DNA from: Colwellia maritima
Lineage (GTDB): Bacteria; Pseudomonadota; Gammaproteobacteria; Enterobacterales; Alteromonadaceae
Direction of reading: 5' to 3'
Assembly: GCF_022669015.1 (NCBI RefSeq)
Contig: NZ_JAKKSL010000005.1
Coordinates: 124,001 to 188,000 of the forward strand
Length of the DNA stretch: 64,000 nt
Both the position numbers and the translations under genes were made by a program. The notes beneath the pieces were generated by a model. It was not told the DNA's origin and searched no databases. It saw only the letters and a program-made list of their open reading frames with translations. Below are positions 16,731 to 28,018 of the stretch, one piece after another; within the stretch, counting starts at the first letter, position 1, and each line of letters opens with the position of its first letter.

Positions 16731-17725
16731 TGAAATATTTAGTGACGGGTGCCGCAGGGTTTATTGGAAATTTTGTTGCTGAACGTTTATGTAAAGAGGG
16801 GCATGAAGTTATTGGTTTAGATAATTTAAACGATTACTATGACCCTAATTTAAAGCTTGCTCGTTTAAAGCGAATTGAACATTTTGAAAATTTTACTTTT
16901 GTTAAATTAGACCTAGCTGACCGTGAAAACATGGCCAAGTTATTTGCAGAAGAAAAATTTGAAAGAGTAATACATTTAGCAGCTCAAGTCGGGGTGAGAT
17001 ATTCAATAGAAAACCCTATGGCATACATAGACTCTAATATAGTTGGTTTTGCTACAATATTAGAAGGGTGTCGTCATAATAATGTTAAACATTTGGTTTA
17101 TGCGTCTTCTAGTTCTGTATATGGTGCAAATAAAAAAATACCATTTTCAACTGACGATGTGGTTGACCATCCTGTTTCGTTATATGCAGCAACTAAAAAA
17201 TCGAATGAATTAATGGCGCATACTTATAGCCATTTATACGACTTACCAACAACAGGGTTAAGATTTTTTACTGTTTATGGCCCGTGGGGACGACCAGATA
17301 TGGCGCCGTTCTTATTTACCGATGCAATTGTAAATGATCACCCAATTAACGTGTTTAATAACGGTAAAATGCAAAGAGATTTTACTTATATTGATGATAT
17401 TGTTGAAGGGGTTATTCGAATTCAAAATATAATTCCTAATAAAGAAAACAATAAAGTAGATGAAGGTTCATCAAATTACAAAATTTACAATATTGGAAAT
17501 AATCAACCTGTAGAACTTGAAACATTTATAAATTGTATTGAAAATGCGTTAAATAAAAAAGCTAATAAAAACTATATGCCAATGCAAGATGGTGATGTAG
17601 TAAGAACTTTTGCAGATGTAGATGCATTAGAAAAAGCAATAAATTTTAAGCCAAAAACTGAATTACAATACGGTATTTCTGAGTTTGTTGCATGGTACAA
17701 AGCATACAATAAGGAAGCTATTTAA
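16730..17725 (+). CDS. UDP-glucuronate 4-epimerase-like SDR enzyme
   Basis: A 331-aa short-chain dehydrogenase/epimerase. GAAGFIG is at residues 7-13, 'LDNLNDYYDPNLKLARL' is typical of UDP-glucuronate epimerases, followed by 'YASSSSVYGANKKIPF' and catalytic YAATKK. 'RFFTVYGPWGRPDMA' is the diagnostic C-terminal block. It probably converts UDP-glucuronate to UDP-galacturonate. Start and stop both overlap neighbours by a base, placing it in a tight ugd-epimerase-WecG/TagA unit. Confidence 0.88.
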   Translation: MKYLVTGAAGFIGNFVAERLCKEGHEVIGLDNLNDYYDPNLKLARLKRIEHFENFTFVKLDLADRENMAKLFAEEKFERVIHLAAQVGVRYSIENPMAYIDSNIVGFATILEGCRHNNVKHLVYASSSSVYGANKKIPFSTDDVVDHPVSLYAATKKSNELMAHTYSHLYDLPTTGLRFFTVYGPWGRPDMAPFLFTDAIVNDHPINVFNNGKMQRDFTYIDDIVEGVIRIQNIIPNKENNKVDEGSSNYKIYNIGNNQPVELETFINCIENALNKKANKNYMPMQDGDVVRTFADVDALEKAINFKPKTELQYGISEFVAWYKAYNKEAI

Positions 17726-18480
17726 TGACACAGGTTCAAACAACAAACGTTGCAGGGTTAGACACAGTCTGTTTAACAAAAGATGAACTTGCAGATGTAA
17801 TGGTCAAAGATTGCTTATTTTCCCGAGCCAATAAAATAGCCCCCAAGGTTGTGTTTTCATCTAATGGGCAAGGTATTTCATTAAATGCGACTGACAAAAG
17901 CTTTGCTAACATAATGAGCCAAGCAGACATGATTCACGCTGATGGGCAATCAGTTGTCTTTGCTTCAAAGTTGTTTACCAAAAAACCGTTACCAGACAGA
18001 ATCGCTACTACCGATTTTTTTCATAATGCAGCGAGAAAAGCACAAGAATCAGGTTTAACCTTTTTTATGTTAGGCGCAAGTGAAGAGGAAAGTAAATTAG
18101 CTTGTGAAAAAATGAGAATCAAATACCCAACATTAAAAATTATAGGGCGGCGTAACGGTTATTTCACTAAAGATCAAAACCAAGAAATAATTGACGAAAT
18201 TAACGCCTTAAAACCTGATGTACTTTGGGTGGCATTAGGTAAACCTAAACAAGAGTTTTGGTGTATTGAAATGAGAGATAAGCTAGATGTCGGTTGGATT
18301 AAAACATGTGGTGGGTTATACGCATTTTTAGCAGGAACCGCCCCAAGGGCACCCATGTGGATGCAAAACTTAAGTCTTGAATGGTTATTCCGTGTTGCTA
18401 AAGCGCCAAAGCGTCTAGGTTGGCGTTATATGACAACTAACCCACATGCCTTATGGCTCATGATTACTCGAAGTAAATAG
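17725..18480 (+). CDS. WecG/TagA/CpsF-family glycosyltransferase
   Basis: A 251-aa GT26-family enzyme. 'QADMIHADGQSVVFASKL' carries the conserved D-G-x-x-x-V region, followed by 'LPDRIATTDFFHNAARKAQESGL', 'FFMLGASEEES' and 'VALGKPKQEFW'. Family members add (N-acetyl)mannosamine-type sugars to lipid-linked EPS or teichoic acid intermediates. It lies 7 bases before the flippase gene. Confidence 0.85.
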   Translation: MTQVQTTNVAGLDTVCLTKDELADVMVKDCLFSRANKIAPKVVFSSNGQGISLNATDKSFANIMSQADMIHADGQSVVFASKLFTKKPLPDRIATTDFFHNAARKAQESGLTFFMLGASEEESKLACEKMRIKYPTLKIIGRRNGYFTKDQNQEIIDEINALKPDVLWVALGKPKQEFWCIEMRDKLDVGWIKTCGGLYAFLAGTAPRAPMWMQNLSLEWLFRVAKAPKRLGWRYMTTNPHALWLMITRSK

Positions 18481-18487
18481 ACAACTT

Positions 18488-19728
18488 ATGATAGTAAATT
18501 CAGGAGTTAGGGTGTTCTCTTACAAGCGAATATTAGCCGCTATTAGTGGTTCTGCAGGTGTTGCCTTATCAAGTTTGGTGCTAGCATTAATGTTAATGCA
18601 AAAAGGCAGTGCAGAAGATTATGGTATATTTTCGTTTATGCTTGTTGCACAGGCTTTATTTAACGGTATATCAAACGCATTATTAGGCACACCACTATTA
18701 ATTGTGTTAATTAACAAACAAAAAAATAAAGCCATAGATAGTTTTTTTTAGTTAATTTTATTTATTGTTTATGTTGTGCATTTATTCAATTTTGTATTGC
18801 TTTTAACTTTACCCGCCAGTTTGAGGTTTCATTAGGTTATGGTTTAGGCTCTTTCTTTTTAACCTATCGTTGGTTTGGCAGGGCTTATTGTAATAACAGC
18901 CATCGTCATCAAAAAACAGTGTCATCTGATGTAGCGTATACATTAATAAATTTATTCGGTGCAATTGGTCTTTTAGTATTTAATGTAGTGAACTTATATT
19001 CATTAGCCATATTGGTGGCAATTTCAGCTTTTATTGCGTGCGGGTTTTTGGGTTTAGACTATATATTGAAAATAGGCAGAGGGATTACTGCAGGATTTTC
19101 AGGTTTTTTTGAGGGGTTTAAACAACAAGGGAGGTATGCCTTAGTCGGGGTACTTACAACCGATGCAACAGCAAACTCTCATGTTTACTTGGTAACATTC
19201 ATGCTTGGACCTGAAGCCTATGCACCTCTAGCAGCTGCAAGGTTACTATTTAGGCCGATTTCTGTTGTATTTCAGAGTATTACCCAAGTAGAAAGGCCTA
19301 AAGTAAGGAAACTTATTTTAGAGGGAAAGATAAAAGTAGCTCAGAGTCATTTGAAAAAAGGGAGAGATGTCACTTTGGTTGCTTGGGGTATTAATACGCT
19401 AGTGTGTGTATGTGTTTTATCCTTTTTTCTCGACTATTACTGGCGAAGCGATACAGGTCATCATGCACTTATTATTGCCACAATTCTAATTGGTTTAATT
19501 AACTTAATTAAATCAATTAGAAATCCACTGAGTTTATATCTACAAGCGGTTGATAAATTCAAACCACTGAGTTTAATAACGATCAAATCAGCAATTGTGA
19601 CTATACCAACAGTATTTTTTTGTTTGCAACTGTGGGGCGGCGCCTATTCCTTAATTGGGGTATTGGTTGGTGAGTTGATTACATTTCTATTATTAAAAAA
19701 ACTATTTACGAGGGAAATTAATGAATAA
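18488..19728 (+). CDS. Wzx-like polysaccharide flippase (frameshift in T8 run)
   Basis: Multi-helix membrane protein of the MATE/MOP flippase type, expected to move lipid-linked repeat units across the inner membrane. The frame breaks exactly in the T run at 18742-18749. Reading one base differently joins 'KNKAIDSFF' to 'LVNFIYCLCCAFIQFCIAFN' and on to 'VSSDVAYTLINLFGAIG' without a stop. Total ~413 aa, a normal flippase length. Either a homopolymer sequencing error or a phase-variable tract. The 3' end overlaps the GT2 start by 8 bases. Confidence 0.78.
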
Positions 19729-20641
19729 GAAATTGATAGCTATAGGTATTCCGACCTTTAAAAGGCCAAAAGGTCTAAAACGACTTTTGGATACGTTGGC
19801 ACTTCAAAAATGTGATTTTAACTTACAAGTTATTGTTGCAGACAATGATAGTGAATATTGTGAAGGGTTGAATCTTGTAAATGAGATAGCGAAAGAGTTT
19901 CTTTTCTCAATTGAAGCAATCGTGGTTTCTGAAAGAGGTATTTCTAGTGTGCGTAATGCACTAATGAAACAAGCCTTTGAAAACCATAAAGCTGACATGT
20001 TAGCAATGGTTGACGACGACGAGACTGTAGAGCCTAAATGGATTTTTTCTTTAGTACAAACTTTAGAAACAGGCAATTATGATGTTGTTGGAGGGGCTGT
20101 ATACCCCGAATTTGAGTTTGAACCTCCCTGTTGGACTAACGGGCTTAATTTATACTGGAGGAGAATTCATGACGAGGGAAAAGTTGAATTAATAAGTGGA
20201 TCGGGAAACATATTAATATCGAAAAGTATTTGGAATAACTATCCGGGTCAACTTTTTGATGTTGAATTTGGCTTAACAGGAGGAGAAGATAAAGAATATT
20301 TTACTAGGCTTAAAAAGTATGGAGCAACTTTCGGGTTCTCACCAAAAGCGGTAAGTCATGAGTTTATTGGTGGGTCTAGAATGACTTTAGCTTGGGCTGA
20401 AGAGCGGGCTTACCGTATAGGTTCAGCAGATATAAGGATAAAATTAAAATTGTCAGATAACCGTTTTAGTGAGTTAGCAAAAGCTTTGTTTACAGTTAGC
20501 GTATGCACTGCTCTTTGGTTGTTATTATTTGGAACCAAAAAAAGGGAATGGATTAAATTTAAGCTTGAACGCCAAAAAGGTAAGCTAAACGGTTTAATCG
20601 GCAAACCTCCAGAAGTTTACAAACAAACTCATGGTTCATAA
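19721..20641 (+). CDS. family 2 glycosyltransferase
   Basis: A 306-aa GT-A fold enzyme. 'IGIPTFKRPKGLKRLLDTL' is the N-terminal strand-loop, 'VIVADNDSE' the nucleotide-binding Asp region, and 'MLAMVDDDETVEPKW' the DxD metal site. A C-terminal hydrophobic helix (~residues 255-275) suggests membrane attachment. It overlaps the flippase gene. The sugar specificity cannot be told. The 271 bases after it (20642-20912) hold no recognisable gene. Confidence 0.85.
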   Translation: MNKKLIAIGIPTFKRPKGLKRLLDTLALQKCDFNLQVIVADNDSEYCEGLNLVNEIAKEFLFSIEAIVVSERGISSVRNALMKQAFENHKADMLAMVDDDETVEPKWIFSLVQTLETGNYDVVGGAVYPEFEFEPPCWTNGLNLYWRRIHDEGKVELISGSGNILISKSIWNNYPGQLFDVEFGLTGGEDKEYFTRLKKYGATFGFSPKAVSHEFIGGSRMTLAWAEERAYRIGSADIRIKLKLSDNRFSELAKALFTVSVCTALWLLLFGTKKREWIKFKLERQKGKLNGLIGKPPEVYKQTHGS

Positions 20642-20912
20642 ATTAATTGAAATAAGATGAGGCTAGTGTCATTTATTAAATAAACAAATCTTTGTAAAAA
20701 ACACTGAAATATAAATTGAGTCAGAGCATGCCATTGTGTTTTTACTTTTTTATACTAATGGTAGATTGGTTTAATGTCGAAATGTTCGATTTGTAAAAGC
20801 TATGAATTTTATCATTGTCTAACTTTAGTGATTAAGAATGTTATTAAGTAAGGTCACAAATGTTTGCTAGGTGGTGTAATGGATAAAAAATTAAATTGGT
20901 AAAGTCTTAATA

Positions 20913-22161
20913 ATGATAATTAAAATAAATTACTATGAATCGTCAAAATGGCTACTGGTCGTTTTTATTGCTTTTTGTTTTATTGGCTATACGCCATTTG
21001 CTATTCAAAAAGAATTTGGCAATTTGGGAGGGGGTAGTAACAGTAGTCTAGTTAGGCAAATTGTATTTATTTCTTTTTGGTTAATGTCTGCTATTTGTTT
21101 TTATAAGTTAGGTAATATTAAATTAATAAAAGAAGAGAAACTGTTTTTATTGTTGTTGTTTTGGTGTTTTATTTCATTTATTTGGTCACCTGTACCCATA
21201 ATTACAATTAAGCGTTCCATTCTTTTATTACTAAATGCAACAACTGTGTTTATGTTAGTAAGCGTACTTGCTTTAGATGATGTATTTGATGGTTTGAAAA
21301 AATTATTTGTATTTTTAATAATTGCTAGCATATTTGCTATTCCTATATTTCCAGGGGCTGTTCATCATGTAACTGAATATGGAGATGTTAATTTAATTGG
21401 TAATTGGAAAGGAATATTCATACATAAGAATCATGCAGGTTATGCTGCTGTTTTCGCTATTATATTATTTATATCTGATTTTATAAAAAATAGAAATTAT
21501 TGGTCAATATTGATGATTATATTGTCATTTGTTTTTTTATTCTTTACTCGCTCTAAAACTAGCTTATTGTTATTAATACCTTGTTTATTTCGGTATGCTG
21601 TTTGTAAGCATTGTATCTCGAAGGACGAAACAGGTATTACAAATAACATTTATAGGTTTACTATTTATAGGGTTAGCTTTTTCAAGTTACATAATTGAGT
21701 GGTTTAACTTATTGCTACAAGATCCAGAGTTGTTTACTGGACGTGGAACCATATGGTCAGCTGTAGTCCAAGCTATAAACGAAAACTTTTGGCTAGGGAT
21801 TGGCTACGGCGCTGTTTGGTCTGTTGGTGACGATGCATATATTAACCAATTTGTAAGTAACCGTTTAGCATGGTTTCTTCATGTATCACATGGTCATAAC
21901 GGCTACCTTGATACATTTCTATCAATCGGAATTATTGGTTTTTTCTCTACAATGTGGGTTCTTATCATTGTTCCTATAAGTAAACTGTTAGATTTTGAGG
22001 ACATTAATAAGAGCGAGTATTTCTTTTGTGCTTCATTTTTTATGTTTTTTGTTTTTCATAATATTTTAGAAACAAACATATTGCTAGGTGATAGTAATCG
22101 TTGGTTAGTATTTTTAATTGTATATTTTATTTGTAGATCTAAGTTAGTAAAGAATAATTAA
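20913..22161 (+). CDS. O-antigen/EPS polymerase (Wzy-like; one frameshift)
   Basis: Membrane protein with ~10 hydrophobic helices. 'WKGIFIHKNHAGYAAVFAIILF' and 'GRGTIWSAVVQAINENFWLGIGYG' followed by 'HVSHGHNGYLDTFLSIGIIG' are the conserved periplasmic loop of the O-antigen ligase/polymerase family (Wzy_C). The frame breaks near 21588 (after 'LLLLIPCLF') and continues as 'MLFVSIVSRRTKQVLQ'. Total ~415 aa. It probably polymerises EPS repeat units in the periplasm. Confidence 0.8.
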
Positions 22162-22180
22162 ACTTATGGTTGGAAGGTGT

Positions 22181-23095
22181 ATGAGTGAACGTGTGATTTT
22201 TAGTGTAGTGATTCCACTATACAACAGGGCAAATATCGTTGAAAAAGTAATTAATTCAGTGATAGCACAAACTTGTCAAGATTTTGAAATAATTATTGTT
22301 GATGATGGCTCTAAGGATAATGCAAAGGAAGTTATCGACAATATAAGAGATAATAGAATTCGATACATTTATCAAGAAAATGGAGGTGGTTCTAAAGCAA
22401 GGAATACTGGTATTGATAATGCAAAAGGTAAATATGTAGCTTTTCTTGATTCTGATGATGTTTTTCTCCCCCACCATTTAGAAACTTCATTAGAAGTGTT
22501 GGAACAAGGAAATAATATTTGTACGTATGCACAAGTTATCGTGGATCGTGGAGAAGGGGTGAGGTTCCTAAAACCTGATCGTGCCATGCGTTCAGGTGAG
22601 CATATTTCAGAATATTTAATGTGTGATAGGGGGTTTGTACCAACTATTACATTAGTTATACCTACATGGCTTGCCAAGAAATCAAAATATGATGAAAAAA
22701 TTAGTGCAGGTCAAGACTATGATATGGCTATTAAGTTAGTAGCAAATGGAGGTCATTTAAAAATGTTACCTGATCCTGGTGCGATTTGGGATGACCAATG
22801 GTGTATTACAAGATTATCTAGCAAAGCTAAACCAGAGCAACGTTTAGAGTGGTTGAATAGAATTCGGCCAATGTTAATCGATCGAGCTTACTGGGCTGAA
22901 CTTGGTTGGCCAATTGCTAAAGGTTTTGCATCGCAAGGGCATAAGTTTAAAGCGTTAGGTCTCTATTTAAAAGCGGTATTTAACGGCGCATACCGCCCTA
23001 AGATGATGATTGTTATCTTTTTACAAGTTATTCTTTCAAAGAATTTATATAGAAAATTTTCTGATATTTTAGCCAAATTTGGCATCAAACCATAG
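22181..23095 (+). CDS. family 2 glycosyltransferase
   Basis: ATG 22181 is preferred over ATG 22166 because GGAAGG sits just before it. A ~304-aa GT-A enzyme with 'FSVVIPLYNRANIVEKVINSV', 'EIIIVDDGSKDNA', 'NGGGSKARNTGIDNAKGKYVAFLDSDD' and a second Asp motif 'AGQDYDMA'. It is predicted to add a sugar during EPS repeat-unit assembly at the cytoplasmic membrane face. Confidence 0.87.
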   Translation: MSERVIFSVVIPLYNRANIVEKVINSVIAQTCQDFEIIIVDDGSKDNAKEVIDNIRDNRIRYIYQENGGGSKARNTGIDNAKGKYVAFLDSDDVFLPHHLETSLEVLEQGNNICTYAQVIVDRGEGVRFLKPDRAMRSGEHISEYLMCDRGFVPTITLVIPTWLAKKSKYDEKISAGQDYDMAIKLVANGGHLKMLPDPGAIWDDQWCITRLSSKAKPEQRLEWLNRIRPMLIDRAYWAELGWPIAKGFASQGHKFKALGLYLKAVFNGAYRPKMMIVIFLQVILSKNLYRKFSDILAKFGIKP

Positions 23096-23109
23096 ATAGA
23101 GTTTTTTAA

Positions 23110-24140
23110 ATGAAAAATAAAATTTTACAGTACGTAAATGATAAAGTGGTGATATTAAACTATTTTGGTTAACTGGAGAAGATAAGTATTGGAATCCTGA
23201 CGAAATTCAAGATTATGCTGATTTTATTTATATTATGTATTTGATCTCAGATAGTACTGAATGGATTACCATTGATGCAGTAGAGCAATACTGTATAAAG
23301 GTTTCAATGCTTCCTCTGACTGGAACTTCACAAGGGGATAATGAAATGCTACCTCACATGACTGCCTATGTACTAGCATCTTTCAATATTATTGCAAAAG
23401 TTGGTTTTGATGTGCGCGGCAAACTTTTAAAAAATATTCAATTAGACATTAACAAGTTGGTAAATCACTATACTATGTTGCCAGTTTGGCCTAATAAGTG
23501 GTCACACCACTCGTGGAGAGTGAGTCATTGGGTTGGTGGTATACCTAGTATACTACTAATGTTTGCACGCTATGATCCTAAACAGACTATAAAAGAATCT
23601 TTTGTTCATGAAGTTCTAAATTCATGTGATAAAGAAATTATAAACCCTAAAACAGGAATGATGAAAGCTTATAAAAGTGAATTGATTCAACAAGTATTTC
23701 GTTTATTATATAGTTTACGTCACAACCCTGAACATGGGGATATTGGTGGTTTAGTACATATACATTGGATTAATTATGTATTAGAACGACCTTATATAGC
23801 TGTAGATAGCCTGATTGAAAAGTGTGTAGAAGGCTTGAAATGTGAACGTTTTCTTGAAAATAAACCTTATTGTTTAGATTTTGATTATATTCAGCTTTTA
23901 AGGACAGCACTTGAGCAACGTGAAGATTTAAAAACAGATGAAATAGAGCAGCGAGTGTTGAAACTGAAAAATCATTTAGTTGAATTTTTCAAAGAGATAC
24001 CGATGGAAGGTTATAATCTCCATAAATTGCCAGGTGCGTTGGCTTCATTACATGAATGTTATTTATTACTCGGTAACCCTTATATTGATGAGTTAAATAT
24101 AAAAACTAAAGATATAATAAAAGTAGGATGCCGGCTTTAA
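23110..24140 (+). CDS. unknown EPS-locus protein (one frameshift)
   Basis: Not recognised. ATG 23110 begins 'MKNKILQYVNDKVVILNYF'. A break at the T run 23162-23166 leads into 'WLTGEDKYWNPDEIQDYADF' and the long downstream frame, total ~343 aa. The protein is soluble, with no signal peptide, rich in aromatic and His residues ('NKWSHHSWRVSHWVGGIPSI') and largely alpha-helical in appearance. This could be an alpha/alpha-barrel such as those of sugar-processing enzymes, but no catalytic motif is convincing. It follows the GT2 gene by 14 bases and so is probably part of the EPS operon. Confidence 0.6.
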
Positions 24141-24209
24141 TATATCTAATGCAATAGGTAAAATTGTTAAACTAAGATTTAAAAGAGAGACAGTATTCTA
24201 TTTTTTGCA

Positions 24210-27200
24210 TTATTGTAATATGCTCTTTTTTAAATTGGTACGTTTTGTAAGTTGATATTGATATAAAGATTGTATTTTCATATTTGGTTTATTTATTCCT
24301 TCAATATAGGCAGAGTGGTGGTAATTCAATATTAAAGGCTTACTGGCATTTAAACCGATAATTCTAGCGTTCCATGCATCTCCCCGTAAACCTTCTGCTT
24401 TGGAAAAATCTTCTAAGAATAAATTCCAAAAAGTATTGTATGCTCCGGCAACAGGAAATAAATCTTTGGATCCTCCATGTTTGAAAATTGGGTTCATGAT
24501 GTTTTTTAAACGAATATTATCGAGTAAATTTTGATGATTAATACCTGCGTGTTGATCTAAAGACGGTTGAAAAATAACTCCGTTAGTAAACACTGTATAT
24601 CGACTCTTTGTTGCAAAACTGGGATTATGTATAGCAGGGGTATTGAATATAAAATCTTTTATCAGTATACCATACCCAGTATTCATCACCGTGTAGTGAG
24701 CTTTGAATTTTCCAACTATATGAAGATTAGAAAGAGTATTTAGCGAAGATTTATTATTAATTATTATGCCTGCACCAAAGATTGATAATTGAAACATTAT
24801 TAATCCAAGAATTTCTTACACCCGAAAGAAATATACCATTGTAACCATATTCTAAATGGTGAACAGAATCTTTTCTTTCTTGTGGGAACTCTATTGATAA
24901 ATTTTCTATTCCGACTTCGGTCAACAGGTTTACTTCACATATTTTATTATTCCATTCAGTTCGTACATCGTGTAACAGTGGCTCTTTAACGGTAATAATA
25001 TTATTTGTTATTTTAGTTATTTGAAGTGGTTGATGAATAAGTGGTGATTTATGGTTACGCTTTAATGTGTTTCCTACATTTACATTATTACTCATGAATA
25101 TATGATCAAAAAGGGAACCTTTACTGTTAGGTGTATTATACCATCTGAGATCTATTGTCATTCCTATTTTTAGATATTTAGGGTTATCTGTCATGATAGT
25201 GTGCTCGCCCCGTTTACCATTAATTGCTTTTGCAAAGCATATATTTTTTCTCCATACTGGCGATACCCAAATAACTCCACCTTCCCATGTAAAAGGTGAA
25301 AAAAAGCTATTATTAACCTTATTACCATTGCTTTCTATAAGGTCAATTGTATAATTTGTCTCTTTTTTATAGGTCATGTCTTTAAGTGGTTTTGTGAAAT
25401 GTAGTATTGTTTTATCTTTTCCTTCGCCTTGCAAAACTATATTACTATGTTGAATACTTATTATTTCACTCAGGTTATATACTCCTTTAGGAAAATATAA
25501 CACAGTTCTTTTCGTTTGTTGCCCCGCATACTTCACTGCTGTTTGTATTGCTTTTGTATCATCTACAGAATCGTTTGGTTTTGCGCCAAAATCTAAAATG
25601 TTATGTGTGATTTTGTAATGAGGTAATGGCGATTCACCATTTTTATAACCTGCGAAGGAATAATCGGGTAAGTAATTTTGATTACCTTCATTAAGAATAT
25701 TAGGCATCCATGGTGGGCTATCTTCAGTATTTGAAATTTTATTTTTGGTTTCAAATTGAGTAAACGATAGAAGTATATAAATGATTATGGCTAAGCAACT
25801 GATCATTATTAGTACTTTAGTTAGTGAAAGTTTGTGTTTTTTATTACTAACATGCGCTATTTTAATCCCTAATGCTAATATTAAATAAAAATACACTGCG
25901 TTCACAGGTAGATGAAAATTAAAGTCTGCCAGTGAATGCAATAATATCGCTATTACACCGCAAAAACTTCCTACCTGTAAACCATACAGGTTTTTATTTC
26001 GCTTACTGCTGCCTTTTTTCAAACCATTACTTAATGGCCTAAGCAATAATAATGTTGCCATTGCTAGTAAACTAAAACCAATAATCCCTTGATTTGCTAA
26101 CAACTCTAAATAGTCGTTATGGGCTCTTTTTGACATAGCTGAAGTGCCGAGCAATGACGATTTATATTTGTGCTGTAGTATCGGGTAGGTGCCGCCTGTG
26201 CCTACAATGGGACTTTCTTTAATAATAGCGAAAGCTGTTTGATGCATTATATCTCGTCCGTTTGGCTTATATCCTTGTGAGTCAAGCCGATTGGTTAACG
26301 AGTTAGTCACGCCTGTTGTAAAAATGAAAATACCTATAGCTAGCATGCTAATGAGCAGTAATAGCACTTTCTTTACTTTTTGTTTTTTCGATTTTTTTTG
26401 TTGTAGCAGTACGCATAAGTAGGTTAGGGCTATGCTAATTACAAAAATTGAATTACCCCCTCTTGATGCCGTTTTGAATAAAGCTGTGACCATTATTAGC
26501 AGGCTCAATAGGTATATTCCATTGACCGAGCTGATCAAATCTATCATTTTGTTTAGGTAAGTTTTACCTAGTTGTTGGGTATCGCGCTTTTTTAGGTTGG
26601 CGTACATCAATCCGTAACCTAGGGGAATGGTGAGGGTTAAAAATGAGGCGTAATGATTTTGATAGCTAAACGTGCCGTGTGTTGCTCTTTCCCAAGGTGC
26701 TGTCCAAGGTGGAATAGAGCTTACTAGGTCGAACGCGCCCTTTGTGTAGTGATTTATTAAGGAATAAAGGGCTATGATGGCAGAGCCAAAAAATAAGGTG
26801 TTAGCAAGGGTTAGTATGCGTTGTTTTGTGTTTAATAATAATAAAGCGAGTATAAAAACAGTGAGGTAACTTGTGTGCTTTATAAGCTCTATCAAGGTTA
26901 CATTGGGCGCTATGCTAATGGTTTGCCAGTGATTGGTGTTTATGCTTGCTTCGGTAATGCTTAACTCGGTGATAGTTGTTAAGTTGTGCGTTATGTTAAA
27001 GGGCAAAGGAATAACTTGTAGCACTTGAAAAAGCAACCATGCGCTAAGCAGTATTAACGGCGTTTTTATGCTGTTTAAGTTGGTAAATTTAGACGATAGT
27101 TTTTGGCTGTTGTTAATAAAGTAGATGGTTGCAAGGGTAAATATGCCCGTAGTAAAAAATAAGTATTGCCATGCTACCTCTCCACCATGTGGCCAAGGCA

Positions 27201-27264
27201 TTATAAATACAGTAATGAGTAGGGCGACGAATAGTTTGCTGTTTGATGGTTTGCTATTGGTCAT
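24210..27264 (-). CDS. O-antigen ligase/polymerase fused to a pectate-lyase-like beta-helix (one frameshift)
   Basis: The N-terminal ~500 residues form a polytopic Wzy_C protein ('GTFSYQNHYASFLTLTIPLGYG', 'GTGGTYPILQHKYKSSLLGT' and 'KRAHNDYLELLANQGIIGFS'). After the last helix comes a periplasmic linker. Then 'YLPDYSFAGYKNGE' and 'LDFGAKPNDSVDDTKAIQTA' open a Pectate_lyase_3-type right-handed beta-helix with 'VLYFPKGVYNLSEII'. The junction is in frame. A break near 24780 near the end of the helix domain joins the 24210-24797 frame, giving ~1015 aa. The protein could couple polymerisation with trimming or binding of the chain. Alternative: a lost stop between two genes, since 'MISCLAIIIYILLSF' at the junction could be a signal peptide. 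Start overlaps the VpsP-like gene. Confidence 0.75.
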
Positions 27265-28018
27265 TGGCTGTTTCTTTTATATGTTTTTTTGCGAAATTTT
27301 TATGCCATTGCTTAGTGAGCAAGGGGGTTATCTCGGCAAGTTTCTGGTATGTTTTGGCTGAGTTAAGCGTGAGCAGGCTATTGGATGTTTTTAATGCGAG
27401 TTTTATTATTTTTGTTGCTTGTGCCATGTCTTCTGTGTTGTTAGCAATTAAAGACCAGTGTTTAAAGAGTAATGGAATCAGTATTAGTCGGCTTCTTTGT
27501 TCGAAAGGGCCAAGTAGCATCGCGTTTGAAAGGGCCGGTTTTAGTTTGGCTTGGTTTAGTGGTTGTTGGTTGCTGTAGAATTGTGCGAGTTTTGCCCAGG
27601 CGTAATACCCACTTGGTTGGTGTTTTATGGCGTTTTTAAAGGCTTGTTCGGCAAGGGCGGTGTATTGATTTTTGCTTATGTTTATGTTGTTTGTTTTGGC
27701 GCTTGAGCTGTTGTTTGCTAACCATTGGTAATATTTAGCCATGAGTAAATGGCTGTTGGCGTCTATTGGGTTTATGGCGATAGATTGTTTGAGCCGGGCT
27801 ATCATTTTTTGGGCTAATTCGGGTTTTATCTCTTCTTGTTTTTCTTCCCATTGGGTTATTACTGTTTCAGGGCGTACGGTGAGTACGGCGGACCAGAACC
27901 ATAGTGTTGACCACAGGGCGAAGATTAGGCATATAACAGCGGCAATAATGCTAGGTATTTTTGAGTGTGCTGTTTGCGTTGTTGCTTTTGATTGTTGGGA
28001 GGTGGTTGAGGTTATCAA
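27254..28018 (-). CDS. VpsP-like TPR membrane protein of EPS synthesis
   Basis: A 254-aa protein with one N-terminal transmembrane helix (residues ~24-46), then helical repeats: 'SIAINPIDANSHLLMAKYYQWLA', 'ALAEQAFKNAIKHQPSGYYAWAKLAQFY' and 'LKPALSNAMLLGPFEQRSRL'. This layout and the 'NPxDAxxHLLxAxYYxW' phrase recall VpsP-family polysaccharide proteins and the TPR parts of Wzy_C proteins. It lies upstream of, and overlaps by 11 bases, the polymerase-beta-helix gene, so they form a two-gene unit facing the main EPS cluster. Confidence 0.6.
   Translation of the reverse strand: MITSTTSQQSKATTQTAHSKIPSIIAAVICLIFALWSTLWFWSAVLTVRPETVITQWEEKQEEIKPELAQKMIARLKQSIAINPIDANSHLLMAKYYQWLANNSSSAKTNNINISKNQYTALAEQAFKNAIKHQPSGYYAWAKLAQFYSNQQPLNQAKLKPALSNAMLLGPFEQRSRLILIPLLFKHWSLIANNTEDMAQATKIIKLALKTSNSLLTLNSAKTYQKLAEITPLLTKQWHKNFAKKHIKETANDQ

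Noticed and set aside
23110..24140. Missing lasso leader peptidase (B2)
   Set aside because: No Cys-His-Asp transglutaminase pattern and length too great; operon context is EPS.
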